Positions 56,220 to 64,000 of a stretch of 64,000 bases of DNA are shown here, one piece after another. The stretch comes from Marinomonas aquiplantarum. Lineage in GTDB: Bacteria > Pseudomonadota > Gammaproteobacteria > Pseudomonadales > Marinomonadaceae. The stretch covers positions 186,001 through 250,000 of the forward strand of contig NZ_QNRF01000004.1 in NCBI RefSeq assembly GCF_003314975.1, given 5' to 3'. A model generated the notes under the pieces. It made no database searches. It was not told where the DNA came from and was given only the letters and a program-made list of their open reading frames with translations. Position 1 is the stretch's first letter; each line of letters begins with the position of its first letter. Both the position numbers and the translations under genes were made by a program.

Positions 56220-56228
56220 CGACTCCCC

Positions 56229-56296
56229 CACCAACCATCAACAGCGGTGGCGGTTTGGCTGCTAGTCAGTCCATTACCAAAACCGGATGGTTGGTG
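56229..56296. repeat. 11-base inverted repeat between M and L
   Basis: CACCAACCATC (56229-56239) and GATGGTTGGTG (56286-56296) are perfect inverse copies separated by 46 bases and followed by four Ts. They could form a long-loop hairpin or an attenuator between genes M and L. Confidence 0.55.
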
Positions 56297-56320
56297 TTTT
56301 AAACAAACTGGAGCTTGAGC

Positions 56321-56824
56321 GTGAGTTTAAACGGTAAAGCAGATAGCAGCGCAACAGATACCGAAATCGAAAACCCAAATGGGTTCTTTCCAGATATTAG
56401 TGTGCGCGTATTTATTGAAACCTATCGCTTACCAGATGAGTACGACGAAGCCCCAATGGTATTTGAGCTGAATAATGCCATTCGACATGTGAATGAAGAG
56501 TTATTGGACTTTGTGCTGATTTTGCAAAGCGTGAAAGACGCGGAGAGTTTAGCTGAAGTGAATGCCGAATTGGTGCCAGCGTACAAAGCGGCTGTTATGG
56601 GGTGGGCACGTTCAGCATTGATTAAATACTTTGAAACTGTTGGACGAAAAGCGGCAGCAGAAATACAAGGCGAGCGTAACGAGATCATTGTGACGGAATG
56701 GAAAGGAGATGCCCAACGCAACATAGATTGGATTGCTAAGCGTCTTCTACTGATTGCGGAAGCGCATGGTGCTGTGCCGAAACGCCGCAAGTATGCCGAT
56801 GGTTTTAGGGCATCAATATTATGA
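56321..56824 (+). CDS. L: Head completion protein gpL (P2 type)
   Basis: 167 residues from a GTG at 56321 preceded by CTGGAG (P2 L is 169). It contains DISVRVFIETYRLPDEYDEA and a C-terminal KGDAQRNIDWIAKRLLLIAE. It plugs the filled head before tail joining. The stop overlaps the gpR start (ATGA). Confidence 0.88.
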   Translation: MSLNGKADSSATDTEIENPNGFFPDISVRVFIETYRLPDEYDEAPMVFELNNAIRHVNEELLDFVLILQSVKDAESLAEVNAELVPAYKAAVMGWARSALIKYFETVGRKAAAEIQGERNEIIVTEWKGDAQRNIDWIAKRLLLIAEAHGAVPKRRKYADGFRASIL

Positions 56825-57276
56825 AAAAAATGGCCGCGTTACGCGAGTTTTTAGAATCAACCCATTGTTTCCGTAAGGAGCAATTTGATGCATGGGTGGA
56901 AGAGTTAGAGCAAATCACGCGTGGTCGCTTTGATGGTAACAGCGTGTTGCTTTACACCATGGAATACAGAGCGGTGTTTTCGATTGAGCGTTTTGCCTAC
57001 ACAAAATATCCGATTGAGGTTTTGCATGCTCGCTTGATTACCTGGTTAGCGGATAACGATGACCGCAATGCCATGAAAGAGCCAGAACCAAAAGTGGTGT
57101 TCGATGTGTTGGATAACAGTACAGCAGACGTTGAGATTACGTTGATGTTTGAAGAAGACGTGTACATCTCACCCAGTTATCAGGGAAACATTGAATACAA
57201 CGGCCAGAAATGGGCGCTAGTCCATTCTGCTCATGATGTGGCTGAGTCGTTTGATTTGATGGGCGTTAATGAATAG
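56821..57276 (+). CDS. R: Tail completion protein gpR (P2 type)
   Basis: 151 residues (P2 R is 155). It begins MKKMAALREFLESTHCFRKE and has the family core YTKYPIEVLHARLITWLADN and FDVLDNSTADVEITLMFEED. It is needed for tail completion with gpS. It overlaps L by four bases and S by eight. Confidence 0.85.
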   Translation: MKKMAALREFLESTHCFRKEQFDAWVEELEQITRGRFDGNSVLLYTMEYRAVFSIERFAYTKYPIEVLHARLITWLADNDDRNAMKEPEPKVVFDVLDNSTADVEITLMFEEDVYISPSYQGNIEYNGQKWALVHSAHDVAESFDLMGVNE

Positions 57277-57958
57277 CAGCGGCCTACAAGCATTCTGGCG
57301 CGGCGAACATGCCATTAATGCAGAATTGCAGATGTTGAGATTACCAAGACACAGAAAAAAGCGAGCTCTTGATCAAATGGGACGTGAAGTAAAAAAGCAG
57401 TCCAGAAAGAACGTAAAAAATCAAAGTAGCACGCAAGGCAAAAGGTTTAAGCAAAGGCGTAAACCCAGAACACGCAAAGGGTTGATGTTAAGTGGCTTGG
57501 TAAAGGGCGCGAATATTCGTCAAAGAACGAAAGGCAACGCCATCACCGTTGGGTTTAAAAATGCGCAAATGGGCCGAGTAGCCAATGAGCACCAAGAAGG
57601 CATTACACGAACCTTTAATGCCAGAAAGATGAGCGAACAACAAAAAGCGGATTGGCGAACTGAGCCAGCAAGTATGGCGCAAGCAAATGCCATTATGCGG
57701 TTTGGGTACCGTTGGCGAGAGCGAGATAAGGATGGCAAACGAAAGAAAATTAGCCGTCGATACATCGTTGAGAATCTAACGAAGTGGCAAGCGCTCGGAC
57801 TTTTAAACGAACTGAAGCATGGCAAGGGTGGAAGAAAAGGCGGAGTAAAAAGCTGGCAAACAGTATTGCCGTCCCGCGAGTTCTTTTCCAACGACACGCA
57901 ATGGGTAAAACAAATGGCGCATGACGTCATGAAAGCAGAACTAAGCAGAGGCAAATAA
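57269..57958 (+). CDS. S: Tail completion protein gpS-like
   Basis: 229 residues (P2 S is 150, so this protein is longer). Very basic with long Arg/Lys runs (KKQSRKNVKNQSSTQGKRFK). Conserved GIRQRT-like ANIRQRTKGNAITVGFKNAQ and RVANEHQEG. It probably helps join tail to head. The extra length is in the basic N-terminal and middle parts. It overlaps gpR by eight bases. Confidence 0.75.
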   Translation: MNSSGLQAFWRGEHAINAELQMLRLPRHRKKRALDQMGREVKKQSRKNVKNQSSTQGKRFKQRRKPRTRKGLMLSGLVKGANIRQRTKGNAITVGFKNAQMGRVANEHQEGITRTFNARKMSEQQKADWRTEPASMAQANAIMRFGYRWRERDKDGKRKKISRRYIVENLTKWQALGLLNELKHGKGGRKGGVKSWQTVLPSREFFSNDTQWVKQMAHDVMKAELSRGK

Positions 57959-57959
57959 C

Positions 57960-59069
57960 ATGGCATTAGGCAGCGTTAGCGTTAGCAGTCAGGACAATGG
58001 AAACGGCGATTTTACTAGCGCTGAGAACCAATTTTTATTCATCGGGTTGGCCGGGAAAAACGCGGGGACGGTTCAGTACATCGACCAAACAACAGACTTG
58101 GACGAAGTGTTAGGCGTGAATGCCAGCAAGCTCAAAACGACCATTCAAAAAGCAAGACAGAATGCCGGCACAAACTGGACGGCCATTGCTATGCCAGTGG
58201 GTACCGCTGGTGAATGGCAAACCTCGTTCGATTCCGCAATGGCTAATAACTTGGTGTGTGAAGCGGTTGTGGTGACAGACCCAGTGACGACACAAGAAGA
58301 GTTAGACGCCATGAATGTGGCAGTGGTGAACGCTGAAAATCAGTATGGCCGATATCTTCATTGGTTTGCTGTGACATCGGTTATGGATGCCTCAACAACA
58401 TGGGCAGATTTCATTGCCAGCTTTGACGAATTGCAAGACGGCGTAGCAGCGCCTTCTTTGTCTTTGATACCAGAAGTGTTTTCAGGCTGGTTGGGTACTT
58501 ACTGTGGCCGCTTGTGTCATGAAGATCAATCCATTGCGGATTCGCCAATGCGTGTGGTCAGCGGTGCCATTGTGGGTTTATCCACGTTACCAGTGGATAA
58601 AGACGGTATTACTTTCAATATGAGTCATGCAAAAGCACTGAACGATGCCCGCGGAACTGTGCCACAAGTGTATGCCGATTATGACGGTATCTATTGCAGC
58701 GATGGTATGACGCTGGCACCTGAAGCCAGTGATTTTGCAGTGATTGAAAATTGTCGTGTAGTGAATGTGTGTAAGCGAGAAGTACGCATTTTAGGTATTA
58801 AGAAGATTGCGGATCGAGGGTTGAACAATACACCCACGTCGGTTGCGGCTCATGAAGCCTATTTTATGCGTCCACTGATTAATCGAAGTAAATCCAGTTT
58901 TGTCGGGAAAAATACGGTACCAGGTGACGTAAAACCACCGCAAGACGGTGATGTCGCCATCACTTGGAAAAGCAGAACAAACGTAGAGGTGGGGCTGTTG
59001 ATTCGACCATATAACAGCCCTAAAGCCATTGCTGCGACAGTGGCATTAGAACTAAGCAATGAGGTGTAG
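57960..59069 (+). CDS. Tail sheath protein, DUF2586 type
   Basis: 369 residues, ATG directly after the S stop. It begins MALGSVSVSSQDNGNGDFTS and has FLFIGLAGKNAGTVQYIDQT and the end NVEVGLLIRPYNSPKAIAAT. This is the DUF2586 sheath-like family. P2 itself uses the different FI sheath. The position between S and the tube gene fits a contractile sheath. Confidence 0.78.
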   Translation: MALGSVSVSSQDNGNGDFTSAENQFLFIGLAGKNAGTVQYIDQTTDLDEVLGVNASKLKTTIQKARQNAGTNWTAIAMPVGTAGEWQTSFDSAMANNLVCEAVVVTDPVTTQEELDAMNVAVVNAENQYGRYLHWFAVTSVMDASTTWADFIASFDELQDGVAAPSLSLIPEVFSGWLGTYCGRLCHEDQSIADSPMRVVSGAIVGLSTLPVDKDGITFNMSHAKALNDARGTVPQVYADYDGIYCSDGMTLAPEASDFAVIENCRVVNVCKREVRILGIKKIADRGLNNTPTSVAAHEAYFMRPLINRSKSSFVGKNTVPGDVKPPQDGDVAITWKSRTNVEVGLLIRPYNSPKAIAATVALELSNEV

Positions 59070-59071
59070 AA

Positions 59072-59527
59072 ATGCCACATCATATTTCTGGAATGGATGT
59101 AAACGTGTCATTGGGTACGTCATTGATCAATGTGAAGCAGTTTACGCTCAACATTGAAGACGGTGTCAAAGCCGTGACGACCCGGGGCGTGCCGCATGGC
59201 CATGTAAACGGCACATTGTCGGCCAGCGGTGAAATCACGCTGGATACTGAAAACTTTAACCGTGTGATTGAAGAAGCTCGCAAGGTTGGGTCGGTCCAGC
59301 AACTAGGTACATTTGACATCATCGGGCTTGGTAAAACGGTTGATCAATCCTTAAAGACAGCAGCTTACGGTTGCAAGTTGAGCATTAGCAAGTTGTTAGA
59401 TGCCAGCGGTGATGGCGGCGACAAACTGGAGCATACCATTCCGTACACGGTAACCGATTCGCGCTTTGTTGAAATCAACGGTGTGCCTTATGCGGATCAA
59501 AACTTCATCGAGACGTTGGGGCTGTAG
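59072..59527 (+). CDS. Tail tube protein, DUF2597 type
   Basis: 151 residues. It starts MPHHISGMDVNVSLGTSLIN and has TLNIEDGVKAVTTRGVPHGH and SASGEITLDTENFNRV. Beta-rich DUF2597-like protein following the sheath, so probably the inner tube. It is two bases after the sheath gene and is immediately followed by the endolysin. Confidence 0.75.
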   Translation: MPHHISGMDVNVSLGTSLINVKQFTLNIEDGVKAVTTRGVPHGHVNGTLSASGEITLDTENFNRVIEEARKVGSVQQLGTFDIIGLGKTVDQSLKTAAYGCKLSISKLLDASGDGGDKLEHTIPYTVTDSRFVEINGVPYADQNFIETLGL

Positions 59528-59929
59528 ATGAAGATTAAGTATCTGGTTGTCCACTGTTCTGATACGCCAAATGGCCGAGAGACAACGGCAGAAGACATTC
59601 ACCGTTGGCACTTGGAATGCGGCTGGGATGGGATTGGTTATCACGCAGTCATCAAGCTAGATGGTGACATCGAAGCGGGTCGCCCAGTGTATTGGCAGGG
59701 CGCTCATGCTGATCCATACAACCATGAATCATTGGGTGTTTGCTTGGTGGGTAGAGACAAATTTAACGACGAGCAAATGCGCTCACTAGAAGGTTTGTTT
59801 TTGGCCTTACATGCTGAATACCCAGAGGCGCAGATCGTTGGTCATTGCGATTTAAACACACACAAAACCTGTCCTAATTTCGATGTGAAAGCGTGGTGGG
59901 CAGAGGTGAAAAAACGGAGTCTGGATTGA
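59528..59929 (+). CDS. Endolysin: N-acetylmuramoyl-L-alanine amidase
   Basis: 133 residues of the T7-lysozyme-like amidase_2 family. Zinc ligands and active-site elements are LVVHCSDTPNGRE, GYHAVIKLDGDI, and VGHCDLNTHKTCPNFD with the conserved His and Cys ligands. It cuts the bond between MurNAc and L-Ala in peptidoglycan. No signal peptide, so a holin must release it. It is placed inside the tail module, unlike P2. Confidence 0.92.
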   Translation: MKIKYLVVHCSDTPNGRETTAEDIHRWHLECGWDGIGYHAVIKLDGDIEAGRPVYWQGAHADPYNHESLGVCLVGRDKFNDEQMRSLEGLFLALHAEYPEAQIVGHCDLNTHKTCPNFDVKAWWAEVKKRSLD

Positions 59930-60414
59930 TGAGTATTTTAGGCGGTTTGAAAAGCTTATTTACAGGTGAAAGCGGAATTGTGTCATCGATTGCAGGGTTG
60001 GTAAAAGACTACTTTCCGCCGGATTTATCGCCAGATAAAAAAGCGGAGTTGGAAGCAAAGCTTCGTGATTTTCAATTGCAAGCACAAAGGCAAGTTGATG
60101 ACGCAACAAGTGAAGCCGAGAAAAATTTAACTCAACGAATTGCAGAGCTAGAAGGTACGGCGAGCGATTTAAAAGCCATTCCATTTTTCGGTCCGGTAAT
60201 GATTTTCTTGCGTGGCTTGCAGCGTCCTGTATGGGGCTTTGCCACCTTATACATGGACTTTATGTGGTTTGCAGAGTGGACAACATTGTCGCAAAAGCAA
60301 GAAAGCGCGCTGATGGTAATTAACGTGTTAGTGCTTGGCTTTTTGTTTGGTGAGCGTGCGATTAAAAATGTGATGCCGCTGATGACTAAGTTTTTTGAAG
60401 TCAAAAAAGGGTAG
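59929..60414 (+). CDS. Holin, 3-TM type
   Basis: 161 residues. An amphipathic N-terminal part with a coiled coil (about 45-85) is followed by about three membrane segments (90-150: PFFGPVMIFLRGLQRPVWGF then VINVLVLGFLFGERAI). It resembles the 3-TM holin family of gene-transfer agents and phages. It overlaps the endolysin end by one base. Probable role: forms holes that release the amidase. Confidence 0.78.
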   Translation: MSILGGLKSLFTGESGIVSSIAGLVKDYFPPDLSPDKKAELEAKLRDFQLQAQRQVDDATSEAEKNLTQRIAELEGTASDLKAIPFFGPVMIFLRGLQRPVWGFATLYMDFMWFAEWTTLSQKQESALMVINVLVLGFLFGERAIKNVMPLMTKFFEVKKG

Positions 60415-60420
60415 GTGTTT

Positions 60421-60663
60421 ATGGAGCTGTCACAAGCAGAACTGACCATCGTTATGTTTATTTTGTCGGCTGTTGTCGGTGGCTTGGGCGGCTTCTTGGC
60501 ATTTTTATTCAATCGAATTTCAGCAAATGAACGCGGCCTGATGCAGCACAAGATAGATGCAGCGGAAAAGTACGCTCATAAAAATGAGATTAATGATCTG
60601 GCCGGAAGGCTTGAACGGAAAATTGAAGACCTTTTTAAGCAGGTCTATGACGCTAAAAAATAG
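60421..60663 (+). CDS. Small lysis-module membrane protein, spanin-like
   Basis: 80 residues from the ATG that begins MELSQAELTIVMFILSAVVG. One N-terminal membrane segment (about 8-30) is followed by a charged helix (KIDAAEKYAHKNEINDLAGR). This is the form of an i-spanin or of a second holin. A matching outer spanin is not recognised. Six bases after the holin gene. Confidence 0.55.
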   Translation: MELSQAELTIVMFILSAVVGGLGGFLAFLFNRISANERGLMQHKIDAAEKYAHKNEINDLAGRLERKIEDLFKQVYDAKK

Positions 60664-60672
60664 GGGGAAGGT

Positions 60673-61005
60673 ATGTCTGAAGCACAAGTGATCGCGGTAA
60701 CGATTGGAACAGAGAACTTTGAATTCACGGTGACCAACCGAGAGTACAACAAGTTTGTAGATTCGATGGCGGGCGGCAAGGTGACAATGGGAGCTTATAA
60801 CTTATTGTCCAACACGGTTAAGCAAGAGCAGCACGCGACTCTAAAAAGCATGCTGGTCGATGGCAACAACAATCCAAAGTCTACTTTGGTCATGGAAGCC
60901 GTGGGAGTCATTACCGAAGACTTTACCAGCGATTTACCAAAAGTGGTAAAGATGCGAGCGAGTTCTGCAAATTCATCGAAAGAAACGGATTTGAGCAACT
61001 CGTAA
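60673..61005 (+). CDS. Tail assembly chaperone, gpE-like
   Basis: 110 residues, beginning MSEAQVIAVTIGTENFEFTV, with NREYNKFVDSMAGGKVTMGA. It lies just before the tape measure, where P2 has E and E'. The -1 frame stays open past the stop to 61142 and would give an extended product. No canonical slippery heptamer is seen, so the mechanism is open. A separate small gene is another reading. Confidence 0.75.
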   Translation: MSEAQVIAVTIGTENFEFTVTNREYNKFVDSMAGGKVTMGAYNLLSNTVKQEQHATLKSMLVDGNNNPKSTLVMEAVGVITEDFTSDLPKVVKMRASSANSSKETDLSNS

Positions 61006-61013
61006 CACTCAGA

Positions 61014-61142
61014 ATGCGCCATCTACCACATGCTGATGACTCGTTTGAAAACTTAGGTCGAGCATTGTGGTTAGAAGGGCGTGAATTGGAAAGAAACACG
61101 GCAGCCATAACAAATGGCATTAATAAGGCTTTTTCAGGGTAG
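61014..61142 (+). CDS. Tail chaperone extension (E'-like) or small gene
   Basis: 42 residues from ATG 61014: MRHLPHADDSFENLGRALWL, then EGRELERNTA and a basic end. It is in the -1 frame of the gene before. The same frame is open far upstream, so it can be a frameshift product fused to the chaperone. The distance to the tape measure is seven bases. No strong ribosome site precedes the ATG, which favours the frameshift reading. Confidence 0.5.
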   Translation: MRHLPHADDSFENLGRALWLEGRELERNTAAITNGINKAFSG

Positions 61143-61149
61143 GTGAAAA

Positions 61150-63204
61150 ATGGCGCGAGGGTTAGACAGGTTGATGCTGACAATCGGTTTATTGGATCGC
61201 ATTACTGCGCCCATGAAAGGCATTCAGCGCACCATTAAAAATGTAACGGATAACTCCCGCAAAGCCTTTATGAATACTGCAGCGGGGGTAACTGCGTTAA
61301 TTGCAGCATCAACCTCTTTTGCTTCCACGGTCAACCCGGCAAATGACATGAACAACGCGCTGAATGAAGTGCGCTCGTTGGAAGTGGCAGATCAAACACT
61401 GGCTCGGCTTAATCAAGCGGGGCTCAAATATTCGATTGAGTTTGGTGACCAAGCAGCCGGTTATGTGCGTTCTGCATACGATATTCAATCGGCCATTGAT
61501 GGTTTAGTGGATAACGATTTGCCGCGGTTCACTACGGCTGCCGGTACGTTGGCAAAAGCCACAAAGGCAAATGTAACCGACATTACCAGTTACTTCGGTT
61601 CTATGTATGGCATTTTTAAGCGCCAAGCCAATGAAATGGGCAAGGGCACTTGGGTAGAAATGTTGGCGGGACAAACTGCGAAAGCGGTGCAGATGTTTAA
61701 AACAACGGGGCCAGAAATGTCGGCCGCGTTCGAATCCATTGGAGCGGATGCCGCCACTATGGGGGTAAAACTTCATGAGCAAATGGCGGTATTAGGGACG
61801 TTGCAAGCCACCATGAGTGGTTCAGAGTCCGGTACAAAATACGGCGCTTTCTTGGAAGGGCTGGCCAATGCTCAGGGTAAGTTGGGTTTGAGTTTTACTG
61901 ACGAAAGCGGTCAGCTACTTCCGATTGTTGAAATCCTTGAAATGATTAACACCAAAACCAAAGGGCTCAATGCATTAGAAGTGCAAGATGTACTTAGTAG
62001 CGCGTTTGGGTCCGATCAGGCGGTGTCATTCATTAAGTTAATGTCGAATGACATTGGCAAGCTTAGCAGCGATATAGACAAGCTAGGCAACATAACCAGC
62101 ATGCAAAAAGCCATTGATATGGCTAAGGCCATGCGTGATCCGTTTGCACAGGTGGCAGCGGGTATTCGAGGTGTATCTATCGCGGTTTGGCAAAAAGCAT
62201 TACCGGCTATTAATCCATTTATTGATTCCATTACAAGCGCCACTTTGGTGATTGTGGAATGGACAGACAAATACCCACATCTAACTAAAGTCATTGGTTT
62301 GGCGGCGACAGCATTCATTGGCTTTGTGGCCATCGCTGGCTTGATGAGTATTGCAATTGGTTTGGCCCGATATGCCATGGTAGGGCTGACGATGCGCTTT
62401 ATCATCGTTAAGCCCATTGTTTGGGGGGCGCAATTAGTGATGAAGGTATGGACTGCCTCACTGTGGTTAGCAAGAACAGCCTTATTAGCATATGTGCTTT
62501 ATGGTCCTGCGTTGGCCGGTGTTTTTATGGCTATGAAGACGGGAATACTAACAAGCTTGCCAGCTATTTGGGCGTTTACGGCGGCTTTATTGGCGAATCC
62601 ATTAACTTGGGTCGTGGTGGGTGTTGTCGCATTGATTGCCGCGCTAGTTGCTTTGGTTGTTTATTGGGATGACGTGACTGCAACGGTTAAGCGTTTCTTT
62701 TCTGGTATGTCGGCATTGGCCAATACTACGATATTTGAGCCCATTCAACAGTGGTGGGGAGATTTTCAAGTCTGGCTTGGTTCCGTGTCGTTCATGCCTG
62801 AATGGGACTTACGGATTGATTTGTTCGAATCCATTAAGCAGTGGTGGGTCAATTTCAAAAACTGGTTAAACACCCTTGATCCGTTCGCATTTCTTGGTGA
62901 CAAGGTGGATTGGCTGAAACAAAAGCTAAGTTGGATACCGGGTATTGATGTTGAAAACAGTACCTCACAAGAAGTGGTGTCGAAAGCCGTTAGTCACTCT
63001 GAAACAGTAAACAGCATGGTGTCTCTGCCAGGGACAGGTTCTAGCCAAAGCAGTGGGGAATCTGGCGGGTTGTTTCAATCCATTAGCAATATGTTTGGTG
63101 GTTCTAAGAAGTCGGTTCAAGTAGACAAGATAGAAGTAAACAACCATGGCCAAGGTGTGCGTGGTGACGAGCTTATGTATCAATTGGAAATGGAAGCGGG
63201 CTAA
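61150..63204 (+). CDS. Tail tape measure protein gpT-like
   Basis: 684 residues. The N-terminal half is helical and begins MARGLDRLMLTIGLLDRITA. The middle (about 380-510) has a cluster of hydrophobic segments (for example GLAATAFIGFVAIAGLMSIA) as in tape measures that enter the cell envelope. It sets tail length. P2 T is 815 residues, so this tail should be somewhat shorter. TTTTACTGACGAAAGCGG-type linker regions are unremarkable. Confidence 0.9.
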   Translation: MARGLDRLMLTIGLLDRITAPMKGIQRTIKNVTDNSRKAFMNTAAGVTALIAASTSFASTVNPANDMNNALNEVRSLEVADQTLARLNQAGLKYSIEFGDQAAGYVRSAYDIQSAIDGLVDNDLPRFTTAAGTLAKATKANVTDITSYFGSMYGIFKRQANEMGKGTWVEMLAGQTAKAVQMFKTTGPEMSAAFESIGADAATMGVKLHEQMAVLGTLQATMSGSESGTKYGAFLEGLANAQGKLGLSFTDESGQLLPIVEILEMINTKTKGLNALEVQDVLSSAFGSDQAVSFIKLMSNDIGKLSSDIDKLGNITSMQKAIDMAKAMRDPFAQVAAGIRGVSIAVWQKALPAINPFIDSITSATLVIVEWTDKYPHLTKVIGLAATAFIGFVAIAGLMSIAIGLARYAMVGLTMRFIIVKPIVWGAQLVMKVWTASLWLARTALLAYVLYGPALAGVFMAMKTGILTSLPAIWAFTAALLANPLTWVVVGVVALIAALVALVVYWDDVTATVKRFFSGMSALANTTIFEPIQQWWGDFQVWLGSVSFMPEWDLRIDLFESIKQWWVNFKNWLNTLDPFAFLGDKVDWLKQKLSWIPGIDVENSTSQEVVSKAVSHSETVNSMVSLPGTGSSQSSGESGGLFQSISNMFGGSKKSVQVDKIEVNNHGQGVRGDELMYQLEMEAG

Positions 63205-63515
63205 TGGCGAGCATTGATTTATTAATCAAAGATGATGATTTGGATTTGTCCGCTATTGGCGAGCCGCTTTTGGTGTCGGGTGGGGATTGTGTCGCACAAG
63301 ACTTGCGCCACATGATCCGTGAAAAAGCCTATGCATTCAAACTGATTGGTGAACGCAACCCAACTACCATTTCCGCGCTATGCACAGACATTGAAATCCA
63401 AATGGAAAATGATGAGCGCGTTTACCCAGGTACAGCCAGTGTTGCATTAAATGGTGATTCGTTAATGTGTGAAGCGCAAACCGTCTTCGGTGAGCGCATT
63501 ACGGTGACGGTATGA
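63204..63515 (+). CDS. Phage baseplate-associated protein, DUF2590 type
   Basis: 103 residues. It begins MASIDLLIKDDDLDLSAIGE and has EPLLVSGGDCVAQDLRHMIR. This is the DUF2590-like family found between tape measure and baseplate J in P2-like phages with this tail type, resembling gpW/gp25 baseplate proteins. The start overlaps the tape measure stop by one base and its stop overlaps the J start by four. Confidence 0.75.
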   Translation: MASIDLLIKDDDLDLSAIGEPLLVSGGDCVAQDLRHMIREKAYAFKLIGERNPTTISALCTDIEIQMENDERVYPGTASVALNGDSLMCEAQTVFGERITVTV

Positions 63516-64000
63516 CAACTGACTTTGAGCAGGTATTGGTTGATAACGGAGTACCCACAACGGAACAGGCCATAACGGCAGAGTTTCGAACGGTTCTTTC
63601 TGAGTCGGGATCGACCATTGCTAACAACTCTGATTATTCACCATTTTGGCGGCTTATTTCTGCGATAGCCACAAAGCCTGTGCAGTCGCTTGTGCAATTA
63701 CTGATTAGAAATGTCATGCCGCAGTTTTTCTTAAAAACAGTGGGTGAATCCTTTATTGAGCTATGGGGAGATAGTTATAACTGCCCACGTAAGCAAGCCC
63801 AGTTTTTGAAAGGCCGCGTCGTATTTACGCGAAGTAATACGGCGGGAGCTTTCAATGTTCCGGCTGGTACCGTGATTTATACCGATTTAATCAATAACAC
63901 CATTTACAGGGTGATGACCGATGTAGATGCCGTATTTGAAGACGGTGAAGCGGGTTTGATTGTGTCCGTTACATCGGAAACGGCAGCAACGGCATATAAC
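63512..64000 (+). CDS. J: Baseplate assembly protein gpJ-like, N-terminal part
   Basis: 163 residues before the right edge. MTTDFEQVLVDNGVPTTEQA begins a baseplate_J type protein, with FLKGRVVFTRSNTAGAFNVP and AGTVIYTDLINNTIYRV. This is the strand-rich start of the family. J forms the baseplate wedge with gpI. The gene continues outside the window. Confidence 0.82.
   Translation, partial: MTTDFEQVLVDNGVPTTEQAITAEFRTVLSESGSTIANNSDYSPFWRLISAIATKPVQSLVQLLIRNVMPQFFLKTVGESFIELWGDSYNCPRKQAQFLKGRVVFTRSNTAGAFNVPAGTVIYTDLINNTIYRVMTDVDAVFEDGEAGLIVSVTSETAATAYN

Larger units (their letters stand above)
31236..64000 (+). mobile_element. P2-like prophage integrated at tRNA-Leu, left 32.8 kb
   Basis: The element runs from the tRNA-Leu 3' end to beyond the right edge. 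It has an integrase, a CI/Cro/CII-type switch, a gpA rolling-circle nuclease, an Ogr-like activator, P2-type head genes Q-P-O-N-M-L in P2 order and orientation, tail completion R and S, a contractile-tail sheath and tube, tape measure and baseplate J. All essential genes seen are open and full length, so the prophage may be functional. Two zones of AT-rich accessory genes lie at 32.5-36.6 kb and 43.2-49.0 kb. Confidence 0.92.

Overview
The window looks like part of a marine gammaproteobacterial chromosome, most likely Marinomonas or another Oceanospirillales relative. This is inferred from protein resemblance and from gene order matching Pseudomonas and E. coli blocks; no database search was possible. 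Bases 1-31.2 kb are core chromosome. Bases 31.2 kb to the right edge (64 kb) are a P2-like prophage that runs off the window.

Core part: a partial universal stress protein and a small membrane protein with a strong Fur box; fklB; a purB-roxA-GNAT group; monomeric isocitrate dehydrogenase (icd); a rluE-nudJ-mnmA-hflD group in which rluE and nudJ share 155 bases; the divergent cspD / clpS-clpA pair followed by infA and aat (the N-degron set); a porin; the ftsK-lolA-rarA-crcB-serS-cobA series; tusDCBE, which feeds sulfur to MnmA in the same window; a Bax-inhibitor family membrane protein; a chromosomal pair resembling DnaT and lambda P; then the widely conserved gacA/uvrY-uvrC-pgsA-tRNA(Gly, Cys, Leu) array.

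Prophage: it starts at the 3' end of tRNA-Leu(UAA). A tyrosine integrase comes first, then an AT-rich cargo block (membrane pentapeptide-repeat protein, SRA-HNH modification-dependent endonuclease, large protein with a C-terminal HEPN-type motif). The lysogeny switch follows (AlpA-like gene, CI-type S24 repressor, Cro-like, CII-like) with four matching operator sites, then replication (gpA HUH nuclease, Ogr/Delta activator). A second accessory zone (43.2-49.0 kb) lies between a KilA-N gene and the structural genes. It holds a WYL-like/HHH membrane protein, a two-TM coiled coil, an AbiU2-like HEPN protein, a lone Cas2-like protein and a GNAT toxin-antitoxin pair, separated by diverged 3'-end copies of the flanking phage genes. 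Head genes Q and P (minus strand), O, N, M, L, R and S (plus strand), a DUF2586-type sheath, tube, lysis genes, tail assembly, tape measure and the start of baseplate J complete the window.

The most interesting part is this second zone. Cargo cassettes appear to have been swapped in by recombination through shared phage anchor genes, leaving in-frame tail fragments as scars. A 14-base repeat (GCGTGACACGTCAC) recurs in and next to the zone.
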